From the NCBI GenBank assembly GCA_027404165.1, contig DAHZCG010000006.1, forward strand, positions 286,950 to 350,949: a stretch of DNA of 64,000 bases, in the 5' to 3' direction. The translations under genes were made by a program, and so were the position numbers. The DNA comes from Geobacteraceae bacterium (GTDB lineage: Bacteria; Desulfobacterota; Desulfuromonadia; Geobacterales; Pseudopelobacteraceae). The notes beneath the pieces were generated by a model. The model ran no database searches. It saw only the letters and a list, made by a program, of their open reading frames with translations, and had not been told where the DNA came from. Below, piece after piece: positions 1 to 7,464 of this stretch (positions are counted from its first letter, which is position 1; each line of letters begins with the position of its first letter).

Positions 1-198
1 TTCCGCCATAACAGCAATCCCAAACTCAGCGGCCAGCGGTAACATCAAACGCCGTACTCCCAAAAGCTGATGCATCTGCATAAAACCGATCAGCGACGCC
101 GCATCAAAATCACGGCACACTGAAATCCCATTAACAGCATCACGCACCAAATCACGGCAGGTATCAGCTATGGCTCGGAGAAGCAGATCCTTATCCAT
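1..198 (-). CDS. Hypothetical protein, partial (C-terminus off window)
   Basis: An open frame of 66 codons starts at ATG 198 and runs off the left edge with no stop. The visible part begins MDKDLLLRAIADTC and is a soluble, helical-looking sequence. I recognise no family. The start overlaps the end of the upstream 47-residue gene by 8 bases, which suggests translational coupling in a minus-strand operon with the genes at 191-334 and 339-947. Its place beside small accessory genes of the integrated element suggests a phage or element protein of unknown role. Confidence 0.5.
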   Translation of the reverse strand, partial: MDKDLLLRAIADTCRDLVRDAVNGISVCRDFDAASLIGFMQMHQLLGVRRLMLPLAAEFGIAVMAE

Positions 199-334
199 TA
201 GCCACCTGGCGTTTACTGAGCGCAATCCGCTTGCCGATCCGCTCAAGCGTCTCAAACAACCGGCACACGTTCTCCCATTCTCCCTCGGTTAGCTGCTCGC
301 GGGTAGGGCCGCGCTTGTCCTTGTTTGTTGCCAT
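191..334 (-). CDS. Small hypothetical protein, 47 aa
   Basis: ATG at 334 is preceded by an AGGAGG ribosome site inside the last codons of the upstream regulator gene. The frame of 47 residues ends with TAA at 191, overlapping the next start by 8 bases. The protein is charged (begins MATNKDKRGPTREQ, ends SKRQVANG) with no signal peptide or membrane segment. The strong ribosome site and tight packing between two open frames support it as real. No family was recognised; it is probably an accessory gene of the element. Confidence 0.55.
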   Translation of the reverse strand: MATNKDKRGPTREQLTEGEWENVCRLFETLERIGKRIALSKRQVANG

Positions 335-338
335 ATCT

Positions 339-947
339 CTATACCTCCTGACGCACTGACTCGCGCCGTTCCAGCGGAAATTCGAAATCAGCAGCGCCTA
401 CATCGGGGATATGATGCCCATGTGCCACACACTTTGCCTGCTGGGTTTCGATGATTTCCGCGTGATCCTCTTTGGTCAGAGCACCCAGGCGGATCAGCTC
501 AAACTTCAAAATCTCCATTGCCCGTTCCGCGTCCACGATCTGCTCATGCAGCGCCTTATGCCGCTCCTGGAAGCCGGGCAGCGTCTGGAAATCCTTGTGG
601 GCATACAGTTGCGACAACTCATCAGCTGCAGCGGCACCCTCGATCATCTCCTGGCGCAGGCGGTTGGCAATAATTGACGGTTCGGTGCGGATGTTGTTCA
701 GATCCGGGAATTGCTTCAGCATGATGTGCTGACGGATCGGGCAGGCCTGGCAGTGGTGCATCAGGATTTCAGGGGCGGAAAGTGCCTCTGAAATACGGAT
801 CAGCGTGCGGGCGTCAGGCGGGGATTTAAGCCCATCGTTTTCAATAACTGAAAGAGATGGGCCAGTTAGGCCTATACGTTGACCCAATTCTACTTGGGAC
901 ATCCCATTTCGTTTTCGTGCCGCTATTATTATTTCTCCGAGAGACAT
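339..947 (-). CDS. XRE-family helix-turn-helix regulator, 202 aa
   Basis: Residues about 1-60 form an XRE/Cro-type helix-turn-helix (GEIIIAARKRNGMSQVELG, then a recognition-helix stretch with GLTGPSLSVIEN). The rest is helical with an HCQACPIRQ segment whose two cysteines could bind a metal or cluster. It is the first gene of a minus-strand set and diverges from the XRE gene at 1172 across an AT-rich spacer. That arrangement resembles a phage lysogeny switch, with this gene in the Cro-like or early-operon position. Its target and effector are unknown. The HTH call is firm; the role is inferred. Confidence 0.75.
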   Translation of the reverse strand: MSLGEIIIAARKRNGMSQVELGQRIGLTGPSLSVIENDGLKSPPDARTLIRISEALSAPEILMHHCQACPIRQHIMLKQFPDLNNIRTEPSIIANRLRQEMIEGAAAADELSQLYAHKDFQTLPGFQERHKALHEQIVDAERAMEILKFELIRLGALTKEDHAEIIETQQAKCVAHGHHIPDVGAADFEFPLERRESVRQEV

Positions 948-1019
948 TTTTCACTCCAACATCCACTGTTTAATTAAGCGTAGCGTTAATATTATTGTTG
1001 CGGACAATCATATACTTTT

Positions 1020-1063
1020 GCAATACATAAATGTCAACATAAATAATTATGCATTACGTAAAT
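1020..1063. promoter_or_regulatory. Paired operator-like repeats between divergent regulators
   Basis: GCAATACATAAAT (1020-1032) and GCATTACGTAAAT (1051-1063) match at 11 of 13 positions and start 31 bp apart, about three helical turns. They lie in the AT-rich spacer between the two divergent XRE genes, where repressor sites are expected. Binding by either regulator is inference. Confidence 0.4.
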
Positions 1064-1137
1064 ATTAGCTGCAAAAATGGTTAAAAATAACGATAAATAA
1101 TAATAATATTGATTTGTTATGTTTTTTATTAAATATA

Positions 1138-1165
1138 TTTACAATGCTTAAATTTATTGTATTAT
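1138..1165 (+). promoter_or_regulatory. Promoter of the CI-like repressor gene, possibly leaderless
   Basis: TTTACA (1138-1143) and TATTAT (1160-1165) are separated by 16 bp. Only six bases lie between the -10 box and ATG 1172, and no ribosome site is visible. Transcription would therefore start at or next to the start codon, giving a leaderless message like that of lambda cI from PRM. Confidence 0.5.
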
Positions 1166-1171
1166 GCGTCC

Positions 1172-1588
1172 ATGAAAACGAATCAAAAAGAGATAGGCCA
1201 ACGGATTAAGGCAATCCTGGATAAAGTCGGGATGACCCAAAGGGCTTTGGCAGAAAAGTTGGAAGTCACCGACCCGACTGTTTCGGCATATATCCGTGGT
1301 ACCGCTGCCGTCCCAACGGAAGTGCTCATTCTAGTTGCAAAATTGGGAAATATTTCTCTTGGATGGCTGATTACCGGTCAAGAAGAACAACCATCCACTG
1401 ACCAGGAAGAATTAAGGTCAGGAGATGATCCACCTCAAACTATTTTTGAACAGATCGGGCCGGGGTATGGCCCTGAAGTAAAATTGATGGCGGATTATCT
1501 GGAAGTGAAGATCAAAGGGAAAACAGCAGAGGAGAGATTACGAATAGTGGAAGAGCTCATGGCGGATATCAGGAGCAAATACAAATAA
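1172..1588 (+). CDS. XRE-family repressor, CI-like, 138 aa
   Basis: Residues about 5-65 form an XRE helix-turn-helix (IGQRIKAILDKVGMTQRALA, recognition helix around TDPTVSAYIRG). The C-terminal part is a short charged helical tail and not a LexA-type peptidase, so it is not a classical self-cleaving CI. I chose ATG 1172; a TTG at 1157 is in frame but overlaps the -10 box of the likely promoter. It is the only plus-strand gene here and diverges from the other regulator, consistent with a maintenance repressor of the integrated element. Confidence 0.75.
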   Translation: MKTNQKEIGQRIKAILDKVGMTQRALAEKLEVTDPTVSAYIRGTAAVPTEVLILVAKLGNISLGWLITGQEEQPSTDQEELRSGDDPPQTIFEQIGPGYGPEVKLMADYLEVKIKGKTAEERLRIVEELMADIRSKYK

Positions 1589-1610
1589 AGCCCCACAAGG
1601 AGGCTTTATT
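1584..1610 (+). terminator. Terminator-like hairpin after the repressor gene
   Basis: A 9-bp stem AATAAAGCC (1584-1592) pairs with GGCTTTATT (1602-1610) around a 9-base loop, and TTT follows closely. It overlaps the stop codon of the repressor gene. The stem is A-rich on one arm and T-rich on the other, so it may act in both directions. Confidence 0.55.
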
Positions 1611-1613
1611 CTT

Positions 1614-1784
1614 TCAACGGCGTAATATTTTTACAACATCTTCCGGCAGTACGATCGCCGCGATTAGCAACAGCAGGATCTCGGGGGGCAGCCCAGATAA
1701 TAACAGCTTCTTGATCTTGCCTAGTTTGCTGGTTTGTACAGAAGTTCGGAACCGAGATGGGTACAGCCGTGAACAGTCTTGCAT
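1614..1784 (-). CDS. Small membrane protein, 56 aa, unknown
   Basis: ATG 1784 has a good ribosome site (AAGGGG, 7 bases upstream) and opens a 56-codon frame ending TGA at 1614. The N-terminal half is basic (MQDCSRLYPSRFR) and the C-terminal half has a hydrophobic stretch, about residues 27-46, rich in L, I and A, followed by a short charged end. A single transmembrane segment is likely. It lies downstream of the 90-residue gene at 1884-2156 in the same direction. No family recognised. The ribosome site and coherent sequence are the main support. Confidence 0.45.
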   Translation of the reverse strand: MQDCSRLYPSRFRTSVQTSKLGKIKKLLLSGLPPEILLLLIAAIVLPEDVVKILRR

Positions 1785-1883
1785 TTATATTCCCCTTGTA
1801 AAAGTAGTCGCACTTAATTACAAGACACCTTTTTAATGAACAAGGGCATTCTTTGCTATATGCGACACACTATGTCATAGGCC

Positions 1884-2156
1884 CTAATCGTCAGTATCTT
1901 CATCCTCGCAATCGTCTTTAAAATGCCGCTGGCTAGCCCGGGCGGCTACATATTCAGAGTTAATCTTACTTACAGCAAATGGCCGCTGGGACTTTTCAGC
2001 AGCCTTATTCAACTTTGCCAGAAAAGAACCTTCGATCCGCCCGCGGCACATCAACTGTCTGAAATAAGGATCTGACATTGTTGCTCTCTTAAATCGGTGT
2101 GATTTTAATAGATCGGAAACAATCTTTGCACATTCAACAGGATTTGGAGCTGACAT
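1884..2156 (-). CDS. Hypothetical protein with acidic tail, 90 aa
   Basis: ATG 2156 follows a clear GGAGG ribosome site. The 90-residue product has a basic middle (KSHRFKRATM, RGRIEGSFLAKLNKAAEKSQR) and a very acidic tail (DDCEDEDTDD). No signal peptide or membrane segment is visible. The layout suggests a small nucleic-acid or protein-binding accessory protein, but I recognise no family. It lies inside the integrated element and diverges from the lipoprotein gene at 2295 across an AT-rich spacer. Confidence 0.5.
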   Translation of the reverse strand: MSAPNPVECAKIVSDLLKSHRFKRATMSDPYFRQLMCRGRIEGSFLAKLNKAAEKSQRPFAVSKINSEYVAARASQRHFKDDCEDEDTDD

Positions 2157-2294
2157 ATAAACCTCCGAGAATTAAGTAGTAGATTTTATACATCTATTTT
2201 CAATGCATGTCAAACTTATTTAAAATGCTTAAAAATCATATACTTAATTATTGTTTGTAGATAACAAACATAGAAAGTTACTAACGGAATAAAC

Positions 2295-3053
2295 ATGAAA
2301 CTTATCTTTATTTATTGCATGATGTTGTTGGCCATCTTTCTCTCAGCTTGTGGTCAGGACAAGACGATCACCAAAACCGTCATTCAAACCCAATATTCGA
2401 CAGTTTCAATCCCGTTTTTGAGATACACGACTGTCTATGTCCCAACACCAACAACACCTATCCAAAATCAAATACCAACAGCTATAGTTGGCACAGATAA
2501 AACTGTTAATGTTTGGGACTCGGTAATTTTGGATGGGTCAGGAAGCAATGATCCGGACCATGATTTCATAGGTTATTCCTGGATTATTTCATCTAGACCA
2601 TCGGGAAGCACCGCTAATTTATTAAACTCGAATACAGCGACCCCATCATTTGTCCCTGACTATGTCGGTGATTATGTTGTGACCCTTATAGTAACAGATG
2701 GAAAGTCGAATAGCGCGCCAGCATCACTGGTTATTAATGCACAACCTTATGTAATTACACCTACCAATACAGATCCTACCGGCATTATAACGGTTACGAC
2801 CTCTACTTTTGAGTATTGGTATCAAGACAGCACAAAAACCACTGTGTTAATACATTTCAAAGTAATCACAAATGACGGCATTTCTCATTCATTTCGCGCT
2901 GACTATGCCGCAGTAGATGCATTAGGCAATATCATTTATGCAAGTTATCTGACCGGAGCTGCACCTGAAGTGTTTCAAACCAGTGCCCAAATCGATAACG
3001 ACAAATATCTGCAAATATCAAAATGGATGATTACAAATATTACTAAATATTGA
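2295..3053 (+). CDS. PKD-domain lipoprotein, 252 aa
   Basis: A lipoprotein signal peptide ends in LSAC with the lipidated cysteine at residue 19. Residues about 60-150 form a PKD/Ig-like domain, with a DGSGSNDPD turn, a YSW strand, and the closing YVVTLIVTDG strand. A second domain (about 165-252) ends LQISKWMITNITKY and resembles the whole mature protein coded next (3070-3426). It probably sits on the cell surface or in the periplasm and may bind protein or carbohydrate. The 16-base gap to the next gene suggests one operon. Role within the element, such as surface alteration or exclusion, is unknown. Confidence 0.7.
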   Translation: MKLIFIYCMMLLAIFLSACGQDKTITKTVIQTQYSTVSIPFLRYTTVYVPTPTTPIQNQIPTAIVGTDKTVNVWDSVILDGSGSNDPDHDFIGYSWIISSRPSGSTANLLNSNTATPSFVPDYVGDYVVTLIVTDGKSNSAPASLVINAQPYVITPTNTDPTGIITVTTSTFEYWYQDSTKTTVLIHFKVITNDGISHSFRADYAAVDALGNIIYASYLTGAAPEVFQTSAQIDNDKYLQISKWMITNITKY

Positions 3054-3069
3054 TAATTAAGGAGTCCAC

Positions 3070-3426
3070 GTGAAAACATTTATTACCGCCTGTGCGATCG
3101 GATTGGCCTTAACCGGTCCCGCTTTTGCCGCATCCAGCGATATCCTCGCAAAAGACATCGAGACCCGCGTCGTGCAGAACATCGGTGGGTATACAAAAGT
3201 GAGCGTCAGGATGGAAGTCATGAACTACGCCGAACCCGCGAAAGTTTACATCAGCTACCGAGCGCTTGATTTCAGCGGCTATGAACTTGCATCAGGAATA
3301 GTCACTGATACCTTCCAAAAATACGACACCAAAACATTGACTAACACCGAGATAATAAAAAATGACGTCTATAACCAGATCAACAAGTGGGAAGTCAAGC
3401 AGATCGCCGCGTACCCGACACGATAA
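3070..3426 (+). CDS. Secreted single-domain protein, 118 aa
   Basis: The start is GTG 3070 behind an AAGGAG site. A signal peptide ending in AFA-A (cleavage near residue 20) precedes one domain of about 98 residues. Its pattern YRALDFSGYELASG...NQINKWEVKQIAAY parallels the C-terminal domain of the preceding lipoprotein (YAAVDALGNIIYAS...LQISKWMITNITKY), so the two look related by duplication. It is likely periplasmic or secreted and cotranscribed with the lipoprotein. No known family recognised. The recombinase gene begins a few bases after the stop. Confidence 0.6.
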   Translation: MKTFITACAIGLALTGPAFAASSDILAKDIETRVVQNIGGYTKVSVRMEVMNYAEPAKVYISYRALDFSGYELASGIVTDTFQKYDTKTLTNTEIIKNDVYNQINKWEVKQIAAYPTR

Positions 3427-3431
3427 ACGTA

Positions 3432-4889
3432 ATGCCAATGTCCATCACCTGTGCCATTTACATCCGCAAATCCCGCGAAGATAAGGACAAACCCTCACAG
3501 CGCTTAACCGTGCAGCGCGAGCAGCTACCCGCTCACGCTGCCGCACATGGCTGGGATATCTCAATCTATGACGATGGCCATGCCTCAGCCGCCCAGGGGA
3601 AAACCGAAAGCCTGAAGGAACGAGCCAGACTTGAGTCCGACATCCGTGCCGGCAAGATCAACATCATCCTCACCATCGAACTATCCCGCCTCTCCCGTGA
3701 CGACACTATGCAGGACTATATCGCCTGGCTCAACCTCTGCGCCGATCACCGCGTCAAACTTGCCACCATGTCGCGCATCCTCGACCCGGCACAACACAGC
3801 GACTGGATGTTGCTATTAATGGAGGGCGGCTTTTCGTCGGTCGAGATGAAAGTGCTGCGCGGAAGGATGAAGGAAGGCCGAGACCAGGCATTCCAAACCG
3901 GCAGATTTATGGGAGGAGGCTGTCCGCCACCCTACCGATTTGACAAAGCGCACGGCATCCCAGTTATCGACCCAGATCTACTCACCCAGGCACAGCAGGT
4001 CTGGACACTGGCGGAAACCATGAGTGCCCGTGCGCTAGCGTTGCATCTTGGCAAACCACTGATTTCCACCCGCCGCATGCTGGCTGATGACCGGCTCCTC
4101 TATTATCAGGCACTGCGGGAAAACCCAGCCACCGGAGAAATAATCCCCTGTAACTGGCAGCCGGTTATGAATGCCGAGCAAGCAGAACGCATCAGGGCAG
4201 CGCGGCGCAAAGGGCACACCACTCCACGCCGAAGTGCCGGCGGCCTGCTCTCCAACCTTGGGATACTGATCTGTGGCTATTGCAGAACAACTTACCGGGG
4301 ATTCAAGGGTCAAACACGGATAGACGGCTCATGGACAAATTACTACGGCTGCAGGGGCAAAGAAACCAAAGGCCTCTGCCCGAAAACCTCCATGGTAGAA
4401 CAATCGATCATCGATGACCGCGTCATCACCAATCTGCTCGGTACCCTGGACAAAATAACGGAACTGAAAGCCGCCTGGCTGGCCAGTAAAAAAGACAACA
4501 GCGGGCCGAAGCGCATCAAACAACTCTTGCTCGAGCAAACGCGGCTGGAGACAAAAAAACAACGCCTCGCTGCCGCGATAGCCGATGGCGTGATAGACTT
4601 TGCCGATGCCAAAACCCAAATGGCCGCGATAAAAACCGCCCTTGAAACAGCGCTCCAGGAGAAAGCGGCGCTGATCAGGGCGCAAGCCCAGGAACCGAAC
4701 TGGGATGTTTTGTCCGCCATCAACAATATTTTCCATAAAACAACCCAGGATGAAAAACGGGAAATAATCATTCAGGCAATCAAACAAATCCGTGTTTTTC
4801 CCACATACCTGATAATCGAATATAAATTCCCGCGCAGTATTGACGGCACTTCCACAGCCCGAGTTCATCTGCCAACCAAGCAACTGTAG
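3432..4889 (+). CDS. Large serine recombinase (site-specific integrase), 485 aa
   Basis: The N-terminal resolvase domain (about 1-150) starts CAIYIRKSRED with the likely catalytic serine at residue 14, and includes the ELSRLSRDD motif. It is followed by a recombinase domain, a zinc-ribbon segment (CGYCRTTYRG and later YGCRGKETKGLCP) and a coiled-coil-like stretch (about 340-420), the usual order in large serine integrases. I start at ATG 3432; ATG 3438 is also possible, and neither has a strong ribosome site. Its position at the end of the element beside a broken tRNA suggests it made the insertion. Serine integrases rarely use tRNA sites, so that link is worth testing. Confidence 0.88.
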   Translation: MPMSITCAIYIRKSREDKDKPSQRLTVQREQLPAHAAAHGWDISIYDDGHASAAQGKTESLKERARLESDIRAGKINIILTIELSRLSRDDTMQDYIAWLNLCADHRVKLATMSRILDPAQHSDWMLLLMEGGFSSVEMKVLRGRMKEGRDQAFQTGRFMGGGCPPPYRFDKAHGIPVIDPDLLTQAQQVWTLAETMSARALALHLGKPLISTRRMLADDRLLYYQALRENPATGEIIPCNWQPVMNAEQAERIRAARRKGHTTPRRSAGGLLSNLGILICGYCRTTYRGFKGQTRIDGSWTNYYGCRGKETKGLCPKTSMVEQSIIDDRVITNLLGTLDKITELKAAWLASKKDNSGPKRIKQLLLEQTRLETKKQRLAAAIADGVIDFADAKTQMAAIKTALETALQEKAALIRAQAQEPNWDVLSAINNIFHKTTQDEKREIIIQAIKQIRVFPTYLIIEYKFPRSIDGTSTARVHLPTKQL

Positions 4890-4901
4890 CGACAAAAACG
4901 C

Positions 4902-4935
4902 AAAAAGCCGCCAACCATAAAGGCCAGCGGCTTTT
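4902..4935. terminator. Bidirectional terminator after the recombinase gene
   Basis: AAAAGCCGC (4903-4911) pairs with GCGGCTTTT (4927-4935) around a 15-base loop. An A-run flanks one side and a T-run the other, so it can stop transcription on both strands: from the recombinase gene, and from the direction of the tRNA remnant. Confidence 0.7.
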
Positions 4936-4939
4936 CTCA

Positions 4940-4982
4940 TTACAAATTTGATATAGTGCTCTACCAACTGAGCTAAAATGGC
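4940..4982 (-). pseudogene. 5' half of a tRNA gene (attachment-site remnant)
   Basis: Read on the minus strand from 4982, the sequence GCCATTTTAGCTCAGTTGG, then TAGAGCA, is a textbook acceptor 5' strand plus complete D arm. After position 26 the match decays: a TTTGTAA string (4946-4940) resembles a tRNA-Thr anticodon loop but sits five bases too far along, and no variable loop, T arm or acceptor 3' strand follows. A terminator hairpin stands there instead. The gene is therefore cut, most simply by integration of the element to its left. The amino-acid identity (Thr) is only a guess. Confidence 0.6.
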
Positions 4983-5236
4983 ACTGCTACTACCAGTCAC
5001 GTAAGTAGCTTTGGAGCGTCTGAAACTACCTCAAAAGTGTGGTTGCTGTCAATGCCTTAAGGAACTTTGCGGGTAAATTTCTGCTTTACCACCGAATCAA
5101 TTGCGGTTACTATCTAACCCTAGCTACATTTCAACTTTTCACCCAACCCTGACAAACATGACACGTGCGTTCACTACGTTATTTTCTGCCAGAAAACACT
5201 AGAATCAAACCTCTAACTTATTGAAATGGCGACTCC

Positions 5237-6067
5237 ATGATTTTTCGTACACAACTTATTCTCCTGTTTCTCGGTATCTGTACTCTAACAGCTCACGCAG
5301 CAAACACACATGGCGTAACCCGGCTTGGATATGCAATTCAGATGGGTGCCTTTGCCGATGTTAAAAATGCCGAAAGTTTTACGACCAGACTTCAGGCCAA
5401 GGGAATTGAAGCGTTTTATTTCCGCAAGGATAACGGGTTATACGCCGTGCGCTTCGGTGATTTTTCTACCAAGAATAAGGCTCAATACACAGCTAAAAAA
5501 CTTGTAGCGGAACGCCTGATCAACAATTATTTCATTGCCCCCCCCCATGATATTGTTTTTACCCGGACCAAAGCACCCGGATGGCAAAAACCACAACCGG
5601 ATGAAATAAGAAAGCCTTCTCTTTCGCTCCAACCGGTCGTTCCGAAAGAGACTGCCGAAAAGCCCACTACCAAATCGTCAAAAGATACTACGGATATGGG
5701 AGCAATCGCAGCACGCACTGCCGAACGCTTTGTCGGAATACCCTATCGCTGGGGCGGCAACAACGTAGTGGACGGCATGGATTGCAGCGGCTTTGTACGA
5801 GCAGTTTATAACCTGTGCGGACTCAGCATTCCCCGTACCTCGCGAGATCAGTTCAAATCCGGAGATTCTGTAGCTAAAGATGATCTGCGGGATGGCGATC
5901 TGGTTTTTTTTGGATCTTCCGTGGACACAATAAACCATGTCGGCATTTATGTCGGCGGAGGCAAGTTCGTCCATGCTCCTCGCCAGGGAGAGGAGATCCG
6001 TGTGACGGCTGTGAATGAAAGTTATTTTGAAAAACGTTTTGTGGGAGCACGGAGATATTTTCAGTAG
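5237..6067 (+). CDS. SPOR and NlpC/P60 domain peptidoglycan hydrolase
   Basis: A signal peptide (cleavage near AHA-A, residue 21) is followed by a SPOR domain (about 30-105, YAIQMGAFADVKNAE), which binds peptidoglycan stripped of stem peptides. A linker rich in P and K leads to an NlpC/P60 domain (about 155-276). The catalytic cysteine is C183 in DGMDCSGF, with H234 (INHVGIY) and H246 (FVHAP) completing the usual triad. It should act in the periplasm as a cell-wall endopeptidase, perhaps at the septum. It is the first gene clearly outside the integrated element and probably has its own promoter. Confidence 0.88.
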   Translation: MIFRTQLILLFLGICTLTAHAANTHGVTRLGYAIQMGAFADVKNAESFTTRLQAKGIEAFYFRKDNGLYAVRFGDFSTKNKAQYTAKKLVAERLINNYFIAPPHDIVFTRTKAPGWQKPQPDEIRKPSLSLQPVVPKETAEKPTTKSSKDTTDMGAIAARTAERFVGIPYRWGGNNVVDGMDCSGFVRAVYNLCGLSIPRTSRDQFKSGDSVAKDDLRDGDLVFFGSSVDTINHVGIYVGGGKFVHAPRQGEEIRVTAVNESYFEKRFVGARRYFQ

Positions 6068-6130
6068 AATATCCTCCCCTCTTTCACTCCACTATCAAAA
6101 TGGTGAATAGATTTAAGGAGATTTGTTACT

Positions 6131-7372
6131 ATGGCACTTATCAAACCATTCCGGGCTCTGCGCCCTCCCAAAGACTTGGTAGAAAAGGTCTCTGCACTTC
6201 CGTACGATGTGATGAATGTCGAGGAGGCATGTGCAATGGCGGTCGGGAACCCGAATAGTTTTCTGCATATTTCCCGGCCGGAAATCGATCTTCCGGCAGA
6301 GCTTGATCCTCACGATGAGTCCGTCTATGCCCAGGGCAAGTTGAATCTTGACGATTTCATCCGGCGGGGGATATTGACGCAGGACAGTCACGATTGTTTC
6401 TACGTCTATCGCCAACAAATGGACTCTATCAGCCAGACCGGTTTGGTAGTCTGTGCCAGTGTTGATGACTACCAGTCCGGGGTTATCAAAAAACACGAGC
6501 ATACCCGTGCCGACAAGGAAGAAGACCGGGTCAAGCACATCGACTATCTGGATGCCAATGATGAACCGGTATTTTATCTATCCCGCTCTTGCGTAGAAGT
6601 GGAAGAGATAATCGAAGGGGTCACCAATGGCCCACCCGAATATGATTTTATCTCGAACGACGGTGTTGGCCACACAGCATGGGTCATCTCCGACCAGACC
6701 CTGATCGAGCGCCTGACAGACCTGTTTGCCGCTATACCGAAACTGTACGTCGCCGACGGCCACCACCGCAGCGCTGCTGCAGGGCGTGTCCGCGAACTGC
6801 GCCGCGATAAAAACCCCGGGCATACCGGCCACGAGGAATACAATTCGTTCCTGACGGTCATATTCCCTGAAAATCAGCTCAATATCATGCCCTATAACCG
6901 GGCTGTCACAGACCTGAACGGCCGCACCATCGCCGAATTCGTCACTCAGGTGGAATGCGGATTTGAAATACTCCCCTCCCCCACTCCGGTGATTCCTGCA
7001 GACCGCCACCACTTTGGCATGTATCTGGATGGCCGGTGGTATCACCTCCAAGCCCGACCATCAATCATTAACGAGAAAGATACCGTCAGCAGACTGGACG
7101 TTTCGATTCTGCAGAACTCGCTTCTGTCTCCTCTACTCGGCATACACAACCCGCGCACCGACCAGAGAATCCACTTCGTTGGCGGCATCAGGGGTAATGA
7201 AGAGCTGGTAAAACTGGTCGATTCCGGAGAATTCGCCGTGGCGTTTGCTCTCCATCCAACGTCCATAAACGAATTAATCGAACTTGCTGACCAGGATCAG
7301 ATCATGCCTCCCAAATCGACCTGGTTCGAACCCAAACTACGGAGCGGTCTATTCGTGCATCTGCTCTCCTGA
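6131..7372 (+). CDS. DUF1015 family protein, 413 aa
   Basis: The protein begins ALIKPFRALRPP and contains SALPYDVM and YVADGHHR, the conserved blocks of the DUF1015 family. These cytosolic proteins are common in Geobacter relatives and often lie near serine biosynthesis genes; no activity is firmly assigned as far as I know. Length is normal for the family. A strong AAGGAG ribosome site sits ahead of ATG 6131. It stands alone between the NlpC/P60 gene and a bidirectional terminator. The family is firm, the function is not. Confidence 0.85.
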   Translation: MALIKPFRALRPPKDLVEKVSALPYDVMNVEEACAMAVGNPNSFLHISRPEIDLPAELDPHDESVYAQGKLNLDDFIRRGILTQDSHDCFYVYRQQMDSISQTGLVVCASVDDYQSGVIKKHEHTRADKEEDRVKHIDYLDANDEPVFYLSRSCVEVEEIIEGVTNGPPEYDFISNDGVGHTAWVISDQTLIERLTDLFAAIPKLYVADGHHRSAAAGRVRELRRDKNPGHTGHEEYNSFLTVIFPENQLNIMPYNRAVTDLNGRTIAEFVTQVECGFEILPSPTPVIPADRHHFGMYLDGRWYHLQARPSIINEKDTVSRLDVSILQNSLLSPLLGIHNPRTDQRIHFVGGIRGNEELVKLVDSGEFAVAFALHPTSINELIELADQDQIMPPKSTWFEPKLRSGLFVHLLS

Positions 7373-7397
7373 CCAACAAGTATTCACAGCACACAGT

Positions 7398-7440
7398 AAA
7401 AAGACCTCCCGCGGCTTTCAAACCACCGGGAGGTCTTTTT
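7398..7440. terminator. Bidirectional terminator between DUF1015 gene and thiC
   Basis: A 14-bp perfect stem (AAAAAGACCTCCCG at 7398-7411 with its complement at 7427-7440) with T-run on both strands. It separates two convergent genes and should end both transcripts. Confidence 0.9.
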
Positions 7441-7464
7441 ACTGCATAACGGGCCATAGTACAG

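Larger units (their letters stand above)
1..4982. mobile_element. Right end of an integrated element (partial)
   Basis: The stretch ends on the right with a large serine recombinase gene (3432-4889), a terminator hairpin and the 5' half of a tRNA gene whose 3' half is missing. To the left are small phage-style minus-strand genes, two divergent XRE regulators and poorly conserved small proteins with AT-rich spacers, unlike the metabolic genes beyond 5237. This is the usual look of the integrase end of a prophage or integrative element. The left end lies outside the window, so size and type (phage, ICE, other) cannot be decided. Boundaries are inferred; the right one is placed at the tRNA remnant. 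Confidence 0.65.

Noticed and set aside
1..4982. Insertion-sequence transposase in the element
   Set aside because: No DDE or HUH transposase motifs were seen; the only recombination gene is the serine recombinase.
4329..5000. Minus-strand frame of 223 codons across the recombinase end and tRNA remnant
   Set aside because: It is antisense to the recombinase and starts inside the tRNA sequence, with no ribosome site.
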